Below are positions 43,930 through 54,100 of a stretch of DNA of 64,000 nucleotides, one piece after another. The notes under the pieces were generated by a model. That model made no database searches. It was not told where the DNA came from and was given only the letters and a program-made list of their open reading frames with translations. The stretch is from Spirulina subsalsa PCC 9445 (GTDB lineage Bacteria > Cyanobacteriota > Cyanobacteriia > Cyanobacteriales > Spirulinaceae), in the NCBI RefSeq assembly GCF_000314005.1, contig NZ_JH980292.1:3508121-3572120 (forward strand), written 5' to 3'. The stretch's first letter is position 1. The number at the start of each line of letters is the position of its first letter. Both the position numbers and the translations under genes were made by a program.

Positions 43930-45150
43930 ATGGTTATGCAAACGATAATGTCAAAATTGTCACAAAAAGCTCAGGTTGCCTCTGCTCAAGGGGATTTAAA
44001 GTCAGCGATTTATTATGTTCAACAGTTCTTATTAGAAGAACAAGATCAACCCTTGGCAAGGGAGAATACATCAGAAAAGCAACAAGTTTTAGCGGTCTTA
44101 TTAGACATCTTAGACCAAGGAGACTTTCACACTCGCTGGGATGTGATGAAACTCTTGCCCCACTGGGGGAAGGAAGCACTCCCGAGTTTAATGGCGATTT
44201 TAGAGGCAGAGGAGGAAGATCCAGAAAAACAATGGTTTGTCACTCGGATTTTAGGCTCTTTCCCCGATCCCCAAGTCATTCAAAGATTGATTTATTGTCT
44301 CTACCACAATCCCTATGAGGATGTGGTGAATAGTGCGGCCGAGGCCTTGGCGACAATGGGAGAAACGGCTGTAGTGGCTTTGACGGGGTTGCTGGGGCAA
44401 CCGGAGTCTCATTGGTTGGCGGTGCGTTCTTTGGCTCAAATTCGCTGTCCGGCGGTGATTGAACCCTTGCTGGGGGTGGTGAAGGATAAAGATTGGCAGG
44501 TGAGGGCGATCGCATTGGAAGCCTTAGCCAGTTTCCATCAAGAACCTATTCTAGAACAGTTAATAATGAGTTTAGAAGACCTAGCCGCCTCCGTGCGGAA
44601 AGAAGCGGTGATTGGTTTAGGGATGCAAGCTCATGTCTTCCCTGAATATAACTTACTGCCCTATCTACAACCCCGACTTTATGACTTTAATCTGAGTGTG
44701 TGTCAACAAGCCGCGATCGCCATTAGCCGTTTAGGGAGCAACGAAGCCGCCCAAACCCTCCTAAACGTCCTCCAGTCCGCCGCCACCCCCACCCCCCTTA
44801 AAATCGACCTCATTCGCGCCTTAGCCTGGATGGAAACGCCTTATAGTCTCGACTGTTTACGCTTTGTTCTCAACAACCAACCCGAAGCCACCACCGGAGA
44901 AATTATTGCAGTCCTTGGCCGAGTAGCAAGCGTAACCCTCCGCCCCATTGCCGCGCAAATTCTCCTAGATTTTGCCCAGACTCAAACCATCCACTTAACT
45001 CCTGAGATTAAACAAGCCTTAGCCGTTGCTTGGGGGCAATTACAAGATCCTTGTGCTTTGGACTATTTAAGCCAAATGCAGCAGGATTCAGAGGCTAAAG
45101 TGAAATTACACGCGATCGCCGCCTTAAAAAATCTCCTAGGACCTGCTTGA
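43930..45150 (+). CDS. HEAT-repeat protein
   Basis: A 406-residue, all-helical protein built of HEAT/Armadillo-type repeats, e.g. VLLDILDQGDFHTRWDVMKL, DVVNSAAEALATMGETAV, WQVRAIALEALASFHQEP and VRKEAVIGLGMQA. No catalytic motif is present. HEAT-repeat proteins in cyanobacteria include bilin lyases (CpcE-like) and phycobilisome-degradation factors (NblB), but the signature residues of neither are clear to me, so only the fold is claimed. It follows narM by 34 bp and may belong to the same transcript. Confidence 0.78.
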   Translation: MVMQTIMSKLSQKAQVASAQGDLKSAIYYVQQFLLEEQDQPLARENTSEKQQVLAVLLDILDQGDFHTRWDVMKLLPHWGKEALPSLMAILEAEEEDPEKQWFVTRILGSFPDPQVIQRLIYCLYHNPYEDVVNSAAEALATMGETAVVALTGLLGQPESHWLAVRSLAQIRCPAVIEPLLGVVKDKDWQVRAIALEALASFHQEPILEQLIMSLEDLAASVRKEAVIGLGMQAHVFPEYNLLPYLQPRLYDFNLSVCQQAAIAISRLGSNEAAQTLLNVLQSAATPTPLKIDLIRALAWMETPYSLDCLRFVLNNQPEATTGEIIAVLGRVASVTLRPIAAQILLDFAQTQTIHLTPEIKQALAVAWGQLQDPCALDYLSQMQQDSEAKVKLHAIAALKNLLGPA

Positions 45151-45211
45151 TAAGTTGGGTGGTTGAATTGGAAACCCGACACTGTAATCTCTGATGCAGT
45201 GTGGGAAAATG

Positions 45212-46003
45212 TCAGCCCACAATAGCATTGCCCATCCCTTGAAACATCAACCAAGAGAGGAAAAAATTACTGACAAAAATCGCCAACAGGGCCGTCACTA
45301 CCGCCGTCGTCGTAGACTGTCCCACCCCCTTAGCCCCCCCCGTCGTCGTTAACCCCCAACTACAACCAATCACCGCCACCAAACCCCCAAACACCAACGC
45401 CTTAATCATGGCACTCACCAAATCCCAAGGCCCGAGAAAATTCTGAATCGACTCTAAAAAAATATTGCGCGGAATGTCATAAATCAAGGTCGCCACCGTT
45501 AAACCCCCCCAGAGTCCAATTAATAACGACAGCAACGTTAAAATCGGTAACATCGTACAACAGGCCACCAAACGGGGGATCACCAAATAATCAATCGGAT
45601 CCGTCTTCAACATATACAGCGCATCAATTTGTTCCGTCACCTTCATGGTGCCGATTTCCGCCGCAAACGCCGACCCCACGCGACCCGCCAACACCACCGC
45701 CGTTAACACCGGGGCTAATTCTCGCGCCAAGGCCAAAGCCAACACGCCCCCCACTGCACTCCCCGCCCCAAAAAACAGGAACTCCCGCGCCACCTGAATA
45801 GTGAACACCATACCCACAAACCCCGCCGTTACCAAGGCAATGGTCAAGGAAGCCGGCCCCACAATCCCCATCTGTTCCAAGGTATTGCGACGGTGTAAGC
45901 GCAATTGCAGCAAATGAACAAACACCTGTCCCGCCAACAAACAGGCCGCCAACAAGCGTTTAAACCACATCTGAAGCCCAAAACTAGAGGAAGAAGCCGC
46001 CAT
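45212..46003 (-). CDS. MlaE/YrbE-family ABC transporter permease
   Basis: 263 residues with the MlaE domain: GIVGPASLTIALVTAGFVGMVF, LARELAPVLTAVVLAGRVGSAFAAEIGTMKVTEQIDAL and LVIPRLVACCTMLPILTLLS. It is an inner-membrane permease of a lipid transport ABC system. Its ATG overlaps the TAA of the upstream chemoreceptor gene (TAATG), so the two are translationally coupled. The ATPase and MCE partners are not nearby. The same order (CheY, CheW, MCP, MlaE) is, as I recall, found in Synechocystis slr1042-slr1045. Confidence 0.9.
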   Translation of the reverse strand: MAASSSSFGLQMWFKRLLAACLLAGQVFVHLLQLRLHRRNTLEQMGIVGPASLTIALVTAGFVGMVFTIQVAREFLFFGAGSAVGGVLALALARELAPVLTAVVLAGRVGSAFAAEIGTMKVTEQIDALYMLKTDPIDYLVIPRLVACCTMLPILTLLSLLIGLWGGLTVATLIYDIPRNIFLESIQNFLGPWDLVSAMIKALVFGGLVAVIGCSWGLTTTGGAKGVGQSTTTAVVTALLAIFVSNFFLSWLMFQGMGNAIVG

Positions 46004-49000
46004 TATTCCTCCGTCGAGTCTACCCGGAACCGTTCCACCGAAGACAGCAAATCTCGGGCAATACTCACCAAGTTTTGCAGGGAAGAAGCCACCTTTTGCG
46101 CCTCTTGGGAGGTTTCTTGCGCCGTTAACTCCACTGACTGCATAACCTGCGCCACGGCTAAGGTACTTTCCGTTTGTTCCACCGTATCCGCCGTAATAGA
46201 CCGCACCAGCGCATCAATCCGGTTAGAGACTTGAATAATATCCTCTAGAGAACGTTTCGCCTGTTCCGCCCGCTTCGTCCCATCAATAACCTGTTGCGTC
46301 CCTTCTTCCATCGCCTGCATAACCAAGTTTGTCTCACTTTGAATCTGCAATACGATTTGTTCAATCTCTTTTAACGCCTTGGCTGACCGATCCGCCAACT
46401 GCCGCACCTCGTCCGCCACAATGGCAAAACCTCGTCCCGCTTCCCCCGCCCGGGCGGCCTCAATGGAAGCATTTAAAGCCAATAAGTTCGTCCGGGAGGC
46501 AATGGTGGAAATTACCGCCACAATTTTAGAAATTTCTTGGGAGGATTCGGCCAAACGTTTCACCTTGCGGGTGGTTTCTGCCACGGTTTCCCGAATTTGC
46601 AGAATCCCCCCCACGGTATGTTCTACCGCGTCACCCCCTTTCACCGCCACAGCCGCCGCCGTGCGAGCCACTTCCTCGGCCTCCCGCGCATTTTCGGCTA
46701 CCCGGCGGATGGAGTCGGTCATCATCTGCACAGAATTTAAGGTAACGGCCAATTCCTCCGCTTGGCGCAAGGCATCACTTTGTAGACCCCGGGCGAACTG
46801 TTCATTTTCCCCAGAGAATTTATTCACCTGTCGGGCGGCCGTTTTCACCTGAACAACGATTTCCCGCAGGTTTTGAATGGTTAAGTTGAAAGCATCGGCC
46901 ACCGCACCGAGTACGTCCGCCGTCACTTCTGCCCGCACCGTTAAATCCCCTCGGGCAGCGCCTTCCACGTCGTCGAGGAGGCGAATCACCTGCCGTTGTA
47001 AATCTTCTTTCTGTTGTTCGGTTTCTTCAGCCCGTCGTTGAGCTTCGCTGGTGGTGGTGAGAATGACCCGCGCCATCTCGTTAAAGCCACTGGCTAACTG
47101 TCCAAACTCATCTTCAGAATAAACCGTGGCCTTGGCGTTGAAGTCGCCCTGACAGACGGCATCAAATTGGGCTTGCAGGTTTTCCGTGGAACGCTGAATC
47201 TGTTCCGTTGTCACCCGTCCGAGGTAGACCACCGCCCCGGCACTGGCGGCCCCTCCCACTAAAGCCATTAAGGTATTCCAGATCCTCATGTAGGGGATGA
47301 CAGCTTCCTTAGACTCGGGATCCGCTTGGGTAAAACTGACAAAGGAGACTAAGGCGATCGCAAACGCCGAAACCGACCCAGAAACCACCGCCGTACACCA
47401 TTGTTTTTTCAACAACGGCAAATTCTCAAACCAAGCCATCCGCCCCTGTTCCACTTCCACCACCGGCTCCATAGACCGTTCAGACCGGGTGAAATTGGTG
47501 GGGGTGACATCATCCGCCACCGAGCCCCCAAACATGGCCTCATCATGGGACGTTAACATCCCACTATTGTCCCCCACAAAATCCATCTCATCGGAGAGGG
47601 TGCCGGAGGGATCAAACCCTAGACCCGAATGGGGAATATCTCCCCCCCCTTGAGTCCGATCAAAATCGGGTAGGTCTTCGAGATCCTCATTAAATACATC
47701 AAATTCTTCTAAAAAGCCTTGGGATGCTTCCCCACCCGTTCTCCCTTGGAACGCTCCAAAGCCGGAATCATCCCCTAAATCATCGGCATTGAGCAAAGCA
47801 GAGGGATCATCAAAACTATCAAAACCCTCGTCATTGTAAGTCGAGTCAAAATCATCAAAGGCAAAATTGCCCCCACTATTCATTCCGTTAGAATTGCCGT
47901 TAATGCCCGAATCTAAACCAAAGTCTTCGGAATATAACGATTCATCCTCCGCGCCTAAATCCTCCCCATAGTCCTCTGAGAAATTCTCTAGGGGTGGCTC
48001 AGGGTCTTCGAGCGCTTCAGAATTAAACTGATCCATATTAATCCCCGAGGCCATGAGTAGGGTTTCTTCAAAGTCCTCCTCGGGAAAATCCCCCAGTCCC
48101 TCTAACTCCTCTGGGGGTAGCTCAAAATCCATACCCCCTTCCTCTTGCCAATTGGGTGAAATATCGTCCAAACTTTCCGCAAAAGAACCGCTTTGAGCCT
48201 CTGTGCCTCCTGGAATTACAAAGGTAGAATCTTCATTGAAATCTTCTCCTAATTCCTCCCCATAATCTTCCGGGTCAGACAAGGCAAAGGGAGAACTCAT
48301 TAATTCTGTAGCACCGGAATCCTGCCATTGTTCCTCCTCCACCCCAAAGGGATTCTCTAAAGAGTCTTCACTAAACACTGAAGCAAAATCGTCTTCTCCT
48401 TCAGCAAAGGGATTAGTAAAGGGCGTATTTTCCTCTGTTAAGGGATCTTCCTCAAATGGCTCATCGTCGAATTGCTCCGGTTCAAAGGAGTCTAGCTCAA
48501 ACTGCCCGCCCCCTAGGGGATCTTCCCCCAACTCCATCCCTTCATCGGACAAATCTCCAGATAGTTCATAATCCTCTAAGGCTCCAGCCTCGGGAAACTC
48601 CTCCACATCCTCTAAATTGTCGAAATTTTCATAATCCGCTCCCGATAGTTCTTCAAAATCATCATAGGTTTCCCCACCGCTATAGGTGCTATCCCCATAA
48701 TCTTCCCCTTCCATGGGTGTAGCGTAATCCTCAACCCCTAACTCCCCACCATTCAACCCCTCTAATCCGGCTTGAGCATCTTGAATTCCATTTTCGGCAT
48801 ATTCAAGATAGTCCTGATCTTCGGTAAGTTCTTTGACTAACTGATACTGTTGTTGGGCGATCTCATACTGATGCAGACCATAACAGTAAATATGTCCTCG
48901 CAAGAGATGAACAGCCGGGTCGTCACTATGATCTGCCAACGGGTCAATAATATTGGCCGCTTGGTCATAATTGCCTTGTAAATAGGCGCGTTCGGCTTCT

Positions 49001-49035
49001 GCGTAATCTTGTAAATAGTCCGTCCCTTGTGCCAT
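46003..49035 (-). CDS. Large methyl-accepting chemotaxis protein (PilJ-type)
   Basis: 1010 residues. N-terminal TPR-like segment (1-95, [20 protein letters not shown]); a very long Asp/Glu/Gly/Ser-rich region of low complexity (about 100-520); two membrane helices (about 546-568 and 587-607) separated by only some 20 residues, so there is almost no external sensor; two HAMP-like linkers; and a C-terminal MCP signalling domain with the hairpin tip [46 protein letters not shown] (residues approx. 865-910). It would control type IV pilus motility or phototaxis through a CheA partner. The sensing input is probably cytosolic. Confidence 0.9.
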   Translation of the reverse strand: MAQGTDYLQDYAEAERAYLQGNYDQAANIIDPLADHSDDPAVHLLRGHIYCYGLHQYEIAQQQYQLVKELTEDQDYLEYAENGIQDAQAGLEGLNGGELGVEDYATPMEGEDYGDSTYSGGETYDDFEELSGADYENFDNLEDVEEFPEAGALEDYELSGDLSDEGMELGEDPLGGGQFELDSFEPEQFDDEPFEEDPLTEENTPFTNPFAEGEDDFASVFSEDSLENPFGVEEEQWQDSGATELMSSPFALSDPEDYGEELGEDFNEDSTFVIPGGTEAQSGSFAESLDDISPNWQEEGGMDFELPPEELEGLGDFPEEDFEETLLMASGINMDQFNSEALEDPEPPLENFSEDYGEDLGAEDESLYSEDFGLDSGINGNSNGMNSGGNFAFDDFDSTYNDEGFDSFDDPSALLNADDLGDDSGFGAFQGRTGGEASQGFLEEFDVFNEDLEDLPDFDRTQGGGDIPHSGLGFDPSGTLSDEMDFVGDNSGMLTSHDEAMFGGSVADDVTPTNFTRSERSMEPVVEVEQGRMAWFENLPLLKKQWCTAVVSGSVSAFAIALVSFVSFTQADPESKEAVIPYMRIWNTLMALVGGAASAGAVVYLGRVTTEQIQRSTENLQAQFDAVCQGDFNAKATVYSEDEFGQLASGFNEMARVILTTTSEAQRRAEETEQQKEDLQRQVIRLLDDVEGAARGDLTVRAEVTADVLGAVADAFNLTIQNLREIVVQVKTAARQVNKFSGENEQFARGLQSDALRQAEELAVTLNSVQMMTDSIRRVAENAREAEEVARTAAAVAVKGGDAVEHTVGGILQIRETVAETTRKVKRLAESSQEISKIVAVISTIASRTNLLALNASIEAARAGEAGRGFAIVADEVRQLADRSAKALKEIEQIVLQIQSETNLVMQAMEEGTQQVIDGTKRAEQAKRSLEDIIQVSNRIDALVRSITADTVEQTESTLAVAQVMQSVELTAQETSQEAQKVASSLQNLVSIARDLLSSVERFRVDSTEE

Positions 49036-49207
49036 TAACTTTCTCCAGCGTCGTCGATAATGGGTGAGTGGGTAAGTGATCTCAACAGTTAAAATAAATT
49101 CGGCTTTTAGGATTAATCATATAGTTTCTGTCTAAATCCTTCACTTCCTCTTCCTCTCAGGTGTACCATGTTAGTCCCATTATGCCCAGTTTCTGGAAAA
49201 TCTTAAG

Positions 49208-49738
49208 TCAGGTCGCCCAACGAGCAGAACGCAAAATTTTGACTTGATCTAACAGGCGGACACATTGCTCTGGATCGCCCTTCGTTACCCATTCCCCTAA
49301 GATAAAGGAGGTCATGGTATCTGGGACATTATTGGGGGCTTGGATTTGGTCACTGGGCAGCCAGCCCATTTCACCGATTTGATCAATGGCTAGACCCAGA
49401 ATGATTTCTTGATCTTCCACGGCAATAACCGGAATTTCAGCGCGCTGGGTATTGAGAGCAACAGGATCGCCCAGGAATTGCCCCAAGTCAGCCACCCAAA
49501 TCACTTGACCCCGTAAGTTCAGGGTGCCGAGTAGGAGGGGAGAAGCATTGGGAATGGGGGTGATGCGGTCTGGGGGCTGGTTCATCACTTCTTTAATCCC
49601 GGTGGCGGGTAGGGCTAGTTCTATGCCCGAGGGGAGAAAAAATCTTAGATGTAGTTCCCCCTCGGGGGTTTCGAGTTTTTCAATATCTGGGGAAATATCA
49701 TCGCCCTGACCTTGGAGAAAGTGGGGATTACCAATCAT
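49208..49738 (-). CDS. CheW-like adaptor (PilI-type)
   Basis: 176 residues from the ATG at 49738 (MIGNPHFLQGQGDD). CheW fold: LHLRFFLPSGIELALPATGIKEV, ITPIPNASPLLLGTLNLRGQVIWVADLGQF and EIPVIAVEDQEIILGLAIDQI. It couples the chemoreceptor to CheA. A TTG at 49798 would extend it by 20 residues and overlap the CheY gene by 32 bp; the ATG head resembles cyanobacterial homologues and leaves 28 bp. Order: CheY, CheW, MCP on the minus strand. Confidence 0.88.
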   Translation of the reverse strand: MIGNPHFLQGQGDDISPDIEKLETPEGELHLRFFLPSGIELALPATGIKEVMNQPPDRITPIPNASPLLLGTLNLRGQVIWVADLGQFLGDPVALNTQRAEIPVIAVEDQEIILGLAIDQIGEMGWLPSDQIQAPNNVPDTMTSFILGEWVTKGDPEQCVRLLDQVKILRSARWAT

Positions 49739-49766
49739 AAGGGGTGTGGGGTTTGACTCTGAAGGA

Positions 49767-50132
49767 TTAGCCGCGTAGGAGTTGTTTAACGGTACCAATT
49801 AATTCCATGGGTTGAAAGGGTTTGGCAATATAAGCGTCGGCTCCTTGCCGCATTCCCCAATACCGATCAAATTCTTCCCCTTTTGAGGAACACATGACGA
49901 CGGGAACGTGCTGGGTGTTTGGGTCGGACTTGATGCGCCGACACAATTCATAGCCGTTCATGTTAGGCATGACAATATCTAACACTACGATATCGGGGGA
50001 GTATTGTTCGATTTTTTCAAGGGCTTCTATGCCATCACTAGCAACTGCAACAGTTAAACCACTGCCTTTGAGTAAATCTGAGATCATTTCCCGTTGGGCG
50101 AGACTATCTTCTACCACCAAAACTTTACTCAT
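49767..50132 (-). CDS. CheY-like single-domain response regulator (PilH-type)
   Basis: 121 residues, a receiver domain only: acidic pocket VLVVEDSLAQ, phosphoacceptor Asp in DIVVLDIVMPNMNG, Thr/Ser switch in VVMCSS and Lys in AYIAKPFQP. With no output domain it acts by protein contact, probably on pilus motors. First gene of the minus-strand motility cluster; no CheA gene is present in this window. Confidence 0.92.
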   Translation of the reverse strand: MSKVLVVEDSLAQREMISDLLKGSGLTVAVASDGIEALEKIEQYSPDIVVLDIVMPNMNGYELCRRIKSDPNTQHVPVVMCSSKGEEFDRYWGMRQGADAYIAKPFQPMELIGTVKQLLRG

Positions 50133-50431
50133 ACATCCTACCTACTATGACCGATGATCGATGTCGGACCGACTTCAGGGCAACCCTGTCCGTCTGACCC
50201 AAAGGATTAGACAAACTTTGGGCGAGTTGGATTGAGGGCTGATTGAAGACCAACACCAGTATCTCTCATTTTACGCCTAGTCTCGACTTGCTTCTGAGAT
50301 GGCCTCATGGAATGAGGCTGAGGGGGGCGGTTTGTGACGTTCTCTCCTAGCCAATCAAAGATTCTGCCGGGCACTTCCCAAGAGTATGAACCAAGAATCC
50401 CCGTCTAGGCAAGAGCGGGGATTGTCAATGA
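50133..50431. other. Intergenic region with inverted hairpin repeat copy
   Basis: This 299-bp gap between the CheY and CpcS genes holds the third, inverted copy of the CTCCCGGCAGAATC family (50335-50380: TGACGTTCTCTCC, then CAATCAAAGATTCTGCCGGG) and, next to it, the terminator of cpcS. The promoter of the motility cluster must lie near 50133-50230. No ORF is supported. Confidence 0.6.
50396..50423 (-). terminator. Hairpin terminator of cpcS
   Basis: Arms AATCCCCG (50396-50403) and CGGGGATT (50416-50423) pair perfectly around a 12-nt loop, 9 bp after the cpcS stop. The T tract on the minus strand is short. Confidence 0.6.
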
Positions 50432-51019
50432 TTACCAACCACTAACAGCATAAAGGGCTGGGGAAGCTGGCAGGGAGGCCGATTCTTCTTCAAGGGTGGG
50501 ATTGACGCGCACTTCCGCGCAAAAGGTAGCGGTATTAAAACCGCCAAAGCGTTTGACGGTACTCATGCGGAGACGAATGTCAGGACTCGGAAACCAAAAA
50601 CGCTCAATCACGCTCATGGTTTCGTATTCGGTGATTAAGTTGAGGGCTTCTTCCTCGTCTACTTCGTACTCCCCAGCGACGGGGACAATTTCAGCATAAC
50701 CCCGTTCTCGTAACAGTTTCCCTTTTTTGGGGTTTTCACCATCGGGAATGAGTGCAAAGACGCTTTTTCCTTTGTGTTCCTCTCCTTCTTTGTCCCAGGC
50801 CATTGACCCCTCCCAACTTACGAGGGCTCCGCCGACGGTTAAACTAGGATCGGCATCGTGCATCTGGCAAATTTCGATGATGCGGGGGTCATCGGCGGGT
50901 AACATCGTAACGGTAATTTCTGATCCTCCGGTTTCGGCCCGTCGGAAGGGGAGATGATGGGTGGTGCGTTGCGATCGCCAAGTGCCTGCGCTTTTCTCAA
51001 AAAATGTTAAACCGTCCAT
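50432..51019 (-). CDS. cpcS: Phycobiliprotein lyase, CpcS/CpeS type
   Basis: 195 residues. The N-terminal FFEKSAGTWRSQRTTHHLPF is the signature of CpcS-I lyases, followed by the lipocalin-like beta-barrel (ITVTMLPADDPRIIEIC, LVSWEGSMAWD, KSVFALIPDGENPKKGKLLRERGYAE, VIERFWFPSPDIRLRMSTVKRFGGFNTATFCAEVR). These enzymes attach phycocyanobilin to Cys-84 of phycobiliprotein subunits. No phycobiliprotein gene is adjacent. Length is normal. Confidence 0.93.
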   Translation of the reverse strand: MDGLTFFEKSAGTWRSQRTTHHLPFRRAETGGSEITVTMLPADDPRIIEICQMHDADPSLTVGGALVSWEGSMAWDKEGEEHKGKSVFALIPDGENPKKGKLLRERGYAEIVPVAGEYEVDEEEALNLITEYETMSVIERFWFPSPDIRLRMSTVKRFGGFNTATFCAEVRVNPTLEEESASLPASPALYAVSGW

Positions 51020-51140
51020 GACTGAATGACTTGCTCCTTGGGTGTGAGAGATTTCCCTTATTAGTATAAGATACCCCTACCCCCCTACCCGGCAGGTGGG
51101 GAGACTTTCATTATTGGTGTTACATCTAAGCCGTTCACCC

Positions 51141-54100
51141 TTAGTTAAACACCACCTCAAACACCATATCATTGAAATCCATATCTCCCCCAAAGGGTAA
51201 ATCCTCAAAGCCAAAAATATTGTCGCCAAACATTCGTAGATGGTCAAACCCATCGGGATTGACCTCCACAAAGGGGAAATAAGCCACCACTTCCTGACTA
51301 ATGAAATTAACTGGGTTAGTTGCTAGCCAATCCTCAACGGTGCCATTGGCGATTAAATAGGGCGCATAAATCCCGGGTTCTAACACCACATTAGCGCTAC
51401 TATCTCGCGGAATTTCCGTCACCCGTCGTTCAATAGCCGTGCGCGCATAGTTGCGGTTTGTCGTCGAGATATCTAAACCAATGCGTCCATTAATCGCATC
51501 AATTCGATATAAACCAATCACATTATTAAACGCCGCCTCCGCGCGGACATTGATCGTAACCGTCCTTGTCCCTTGGCCTCGGGTGTCAATAATTTCCCCT
51601 TGCCTTGTCCCTTGCCAGCGCGTCCCAAGGGGAGGCCGTTCATCAAAGGCGTAGCGCATAGACATCACCACATCCCCCACAGCACTCGGAGCCCCCTGTT
51701 GATCATTCCAACTCAAGACAAAATCATCTACTCCAAACTGTTCAAAGGCTAAGGCATTGCCCCCCGTGGAGAAAAAGACCGGAGGAATAGCCGCCCCTCG
51801 TTCCGCATTAAACAGCACCTGATCCGTGGTGCTATTCTGCACTAAATAAAACACTAACCGTTCATTGGGGAAGAACGTCATTAAACGAGTATCTACAAAG
51901 CGGGGAATCGTATTCGGTAACGCCGAAAAGACCACCTCACCCCGTGCTAGGGCTTCTGCCACATAACCGGGATCTCCCAACCGTTTGCCATTCACCGTCC
52001 CAAATTCATCATCCACCCGAATCACCCCAATTTCATTGACGGAGGTTAGGGTATTCACTTGAGCAATGGTAAAGCGCAGACCAATATTCCGCCCCTTATT
52101 GGAATCTAAGAGAAAAACCCCATTGGGTGCAGGATTGACCCTCGGATTGTCATTATCAATAATATCTACCGTCAAGCTGGGGAGCGGAGCGTCGATATAT
52201 TCCGCCGCACTTCCTAAAGCAACCCGATGTTGAATCACCCCTGTATGGCGGCCTTCGACAATTTCATCATCTATCGCGCGCACTGTCACCGTTTGCACCT
52301 GATCCCAATTGTCGGGGGTAAAGGTGATGGAATCCATCGGTTGCAGTTGATTATCTACTAAAAACTCTAGTACTACATTCGCCGTGGGTCTGCGTTTCAA
52401 GACAATGCTGTAGGTGTCACTCAGTCCGTCTTCACTTACCAGAGTCTGCCGATTGGTTTCTAGGATACTAATACCGGGGACTTCATCATCCACAATCAGC
52501 GTCGAGACTTCTGTATTAAAGAGTAGGGGAGTTCCTTGTCCGGGAGCCCTTGGATCCGTCAGGGTGAGGATAATATCCCGGTCGGGCTGAATTTGAGTGT
52601 TGCCAATAATATCGAGGGTGAGGGTGGCGGTGGTTCCATCGGGGCCAAAAACCACCCGATTGTTCTCTAGAGACACATTAAAGCCACTGACCCGCACATT
52701 CTGATAATCCACCCCTAAGCGGGCTTGACCGCTAAAGTTTAACCCGACTGAGGTCTGACGGGTTAAATCCCCTTCTCGGCGGATAGTGAAGTTGAGGGGT
52801 GTTACCCCTTGATCTCCTTCGGGAATGGTGACTCGTTGGGCAGAAATCCGATACTGTACGTCGTTGTCGATAATTTCCGCGAAGACGCTCGGTAAGATGG
52901 CGTTGCGATATTCTGGGGCGCTGTCGTCGGAGACGGTATGGGTGATAATGCCGTTATGGATGCCTTCGGGGATTTGGTCATTGATGGCGCTGACGGTGAC
53001 GGTTTGGGGAACGTTCCAGTTTTCCGGGGTGAAGAGTAAGGAGCCTAGGGCGTTTAATTGGCTGTCTGTCCCTAGGATAATCCGCACGTTTTCTGTCGGT
53101 TGTTGGGTCAGGAAGACTTGATAACTGTCGGTTTGTCCGTCTTCAGTGAGTCTTAATAGGGGATTGCGGGGAATGGTGACAATATTGGGTTCTGGTAGGG
53201 TGACTTTGACGAAAAAGGCATCTTGTCCGCCACCACCCGATTGTTGAATGCCGAGGGGGGTGGTGGGGAAATTATTAGAGGTTGTCACCCCGGCAATATA
53301 GGCGCGTTGCTCGCTATCGACTTTAATCTGAAAGGCGGTTTCCTTGCCACTGCCCCCTAAATAACTTAAGTCCGCTAACAGACCTGTGGGGGAGAAGGTG
53401 GCAAAGAAGGCATCCCCTTCCCCGCCGCCGAATTCAGGCTGAAAGGCGGTGAGGGTGGTGGGGAGGTCATCGCTGCTGGTGGTTCCGGTGAGGTAAACTA
53501 ACCCAGTGTCATCAATGGCGATGCCATAGGCCCTGTCGAACCCTTCACCCCCCAGAAAGGTGGAGTAAGTTAGGCCGCCGTTGGGGTTATAAACGGTGTA
53601 GAAAATATCACTGTCTCCCCCCCCATATTGGGTTTGTTTCGCATTATCGGTGGTGAAGAAGTTGGGGGAACTGGTGCCTCCGGTAACGTAGATATTGCGT
53701 TCCCCATCAACGACGATTCCCCGTCCTTGGTCGGCCCCACTGCCGCCGAGGTAACTGGAGAAAACCAACCCGGTACCACTGGATTGTAGGGCGGTGACAA
53801 AGGCATCACTAGGGCCACTGAGGGCGGTGGCAATGCCTCGGGTGGGGAAGTTGGGGGAACTGGTTTGTCCGGTGAGGTAAATGGTGCCATTATCGGCAAT
53901 GGCGAGGTCGTAGATAAAATCATCCCCACTGCCACCGAGGAGGGTGGAAAATAGCAGGTTTGTTCCGGTGGGGTCAAAGCTGGCGATAAAGCCATCCCGC
54001 ACGCCGCCAAAGGTGGTCTGAAATGCGCCGGGGGTGGTGGGGAAGTTGGGGGAGGTGGTGGAGCCTACGACAATAATATTGCCATTGTTGTCTCGGGCGA

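Noticed and set aside
45212-50132. CheY-CheW-MCP-MlaE order as a novel coupling of motility and lipid transport
   Set aside because: As I recall the same order exists in Synechocystis (slr1042-slr1045), so it is a conserved cyanobacterial cluster rather than something new.
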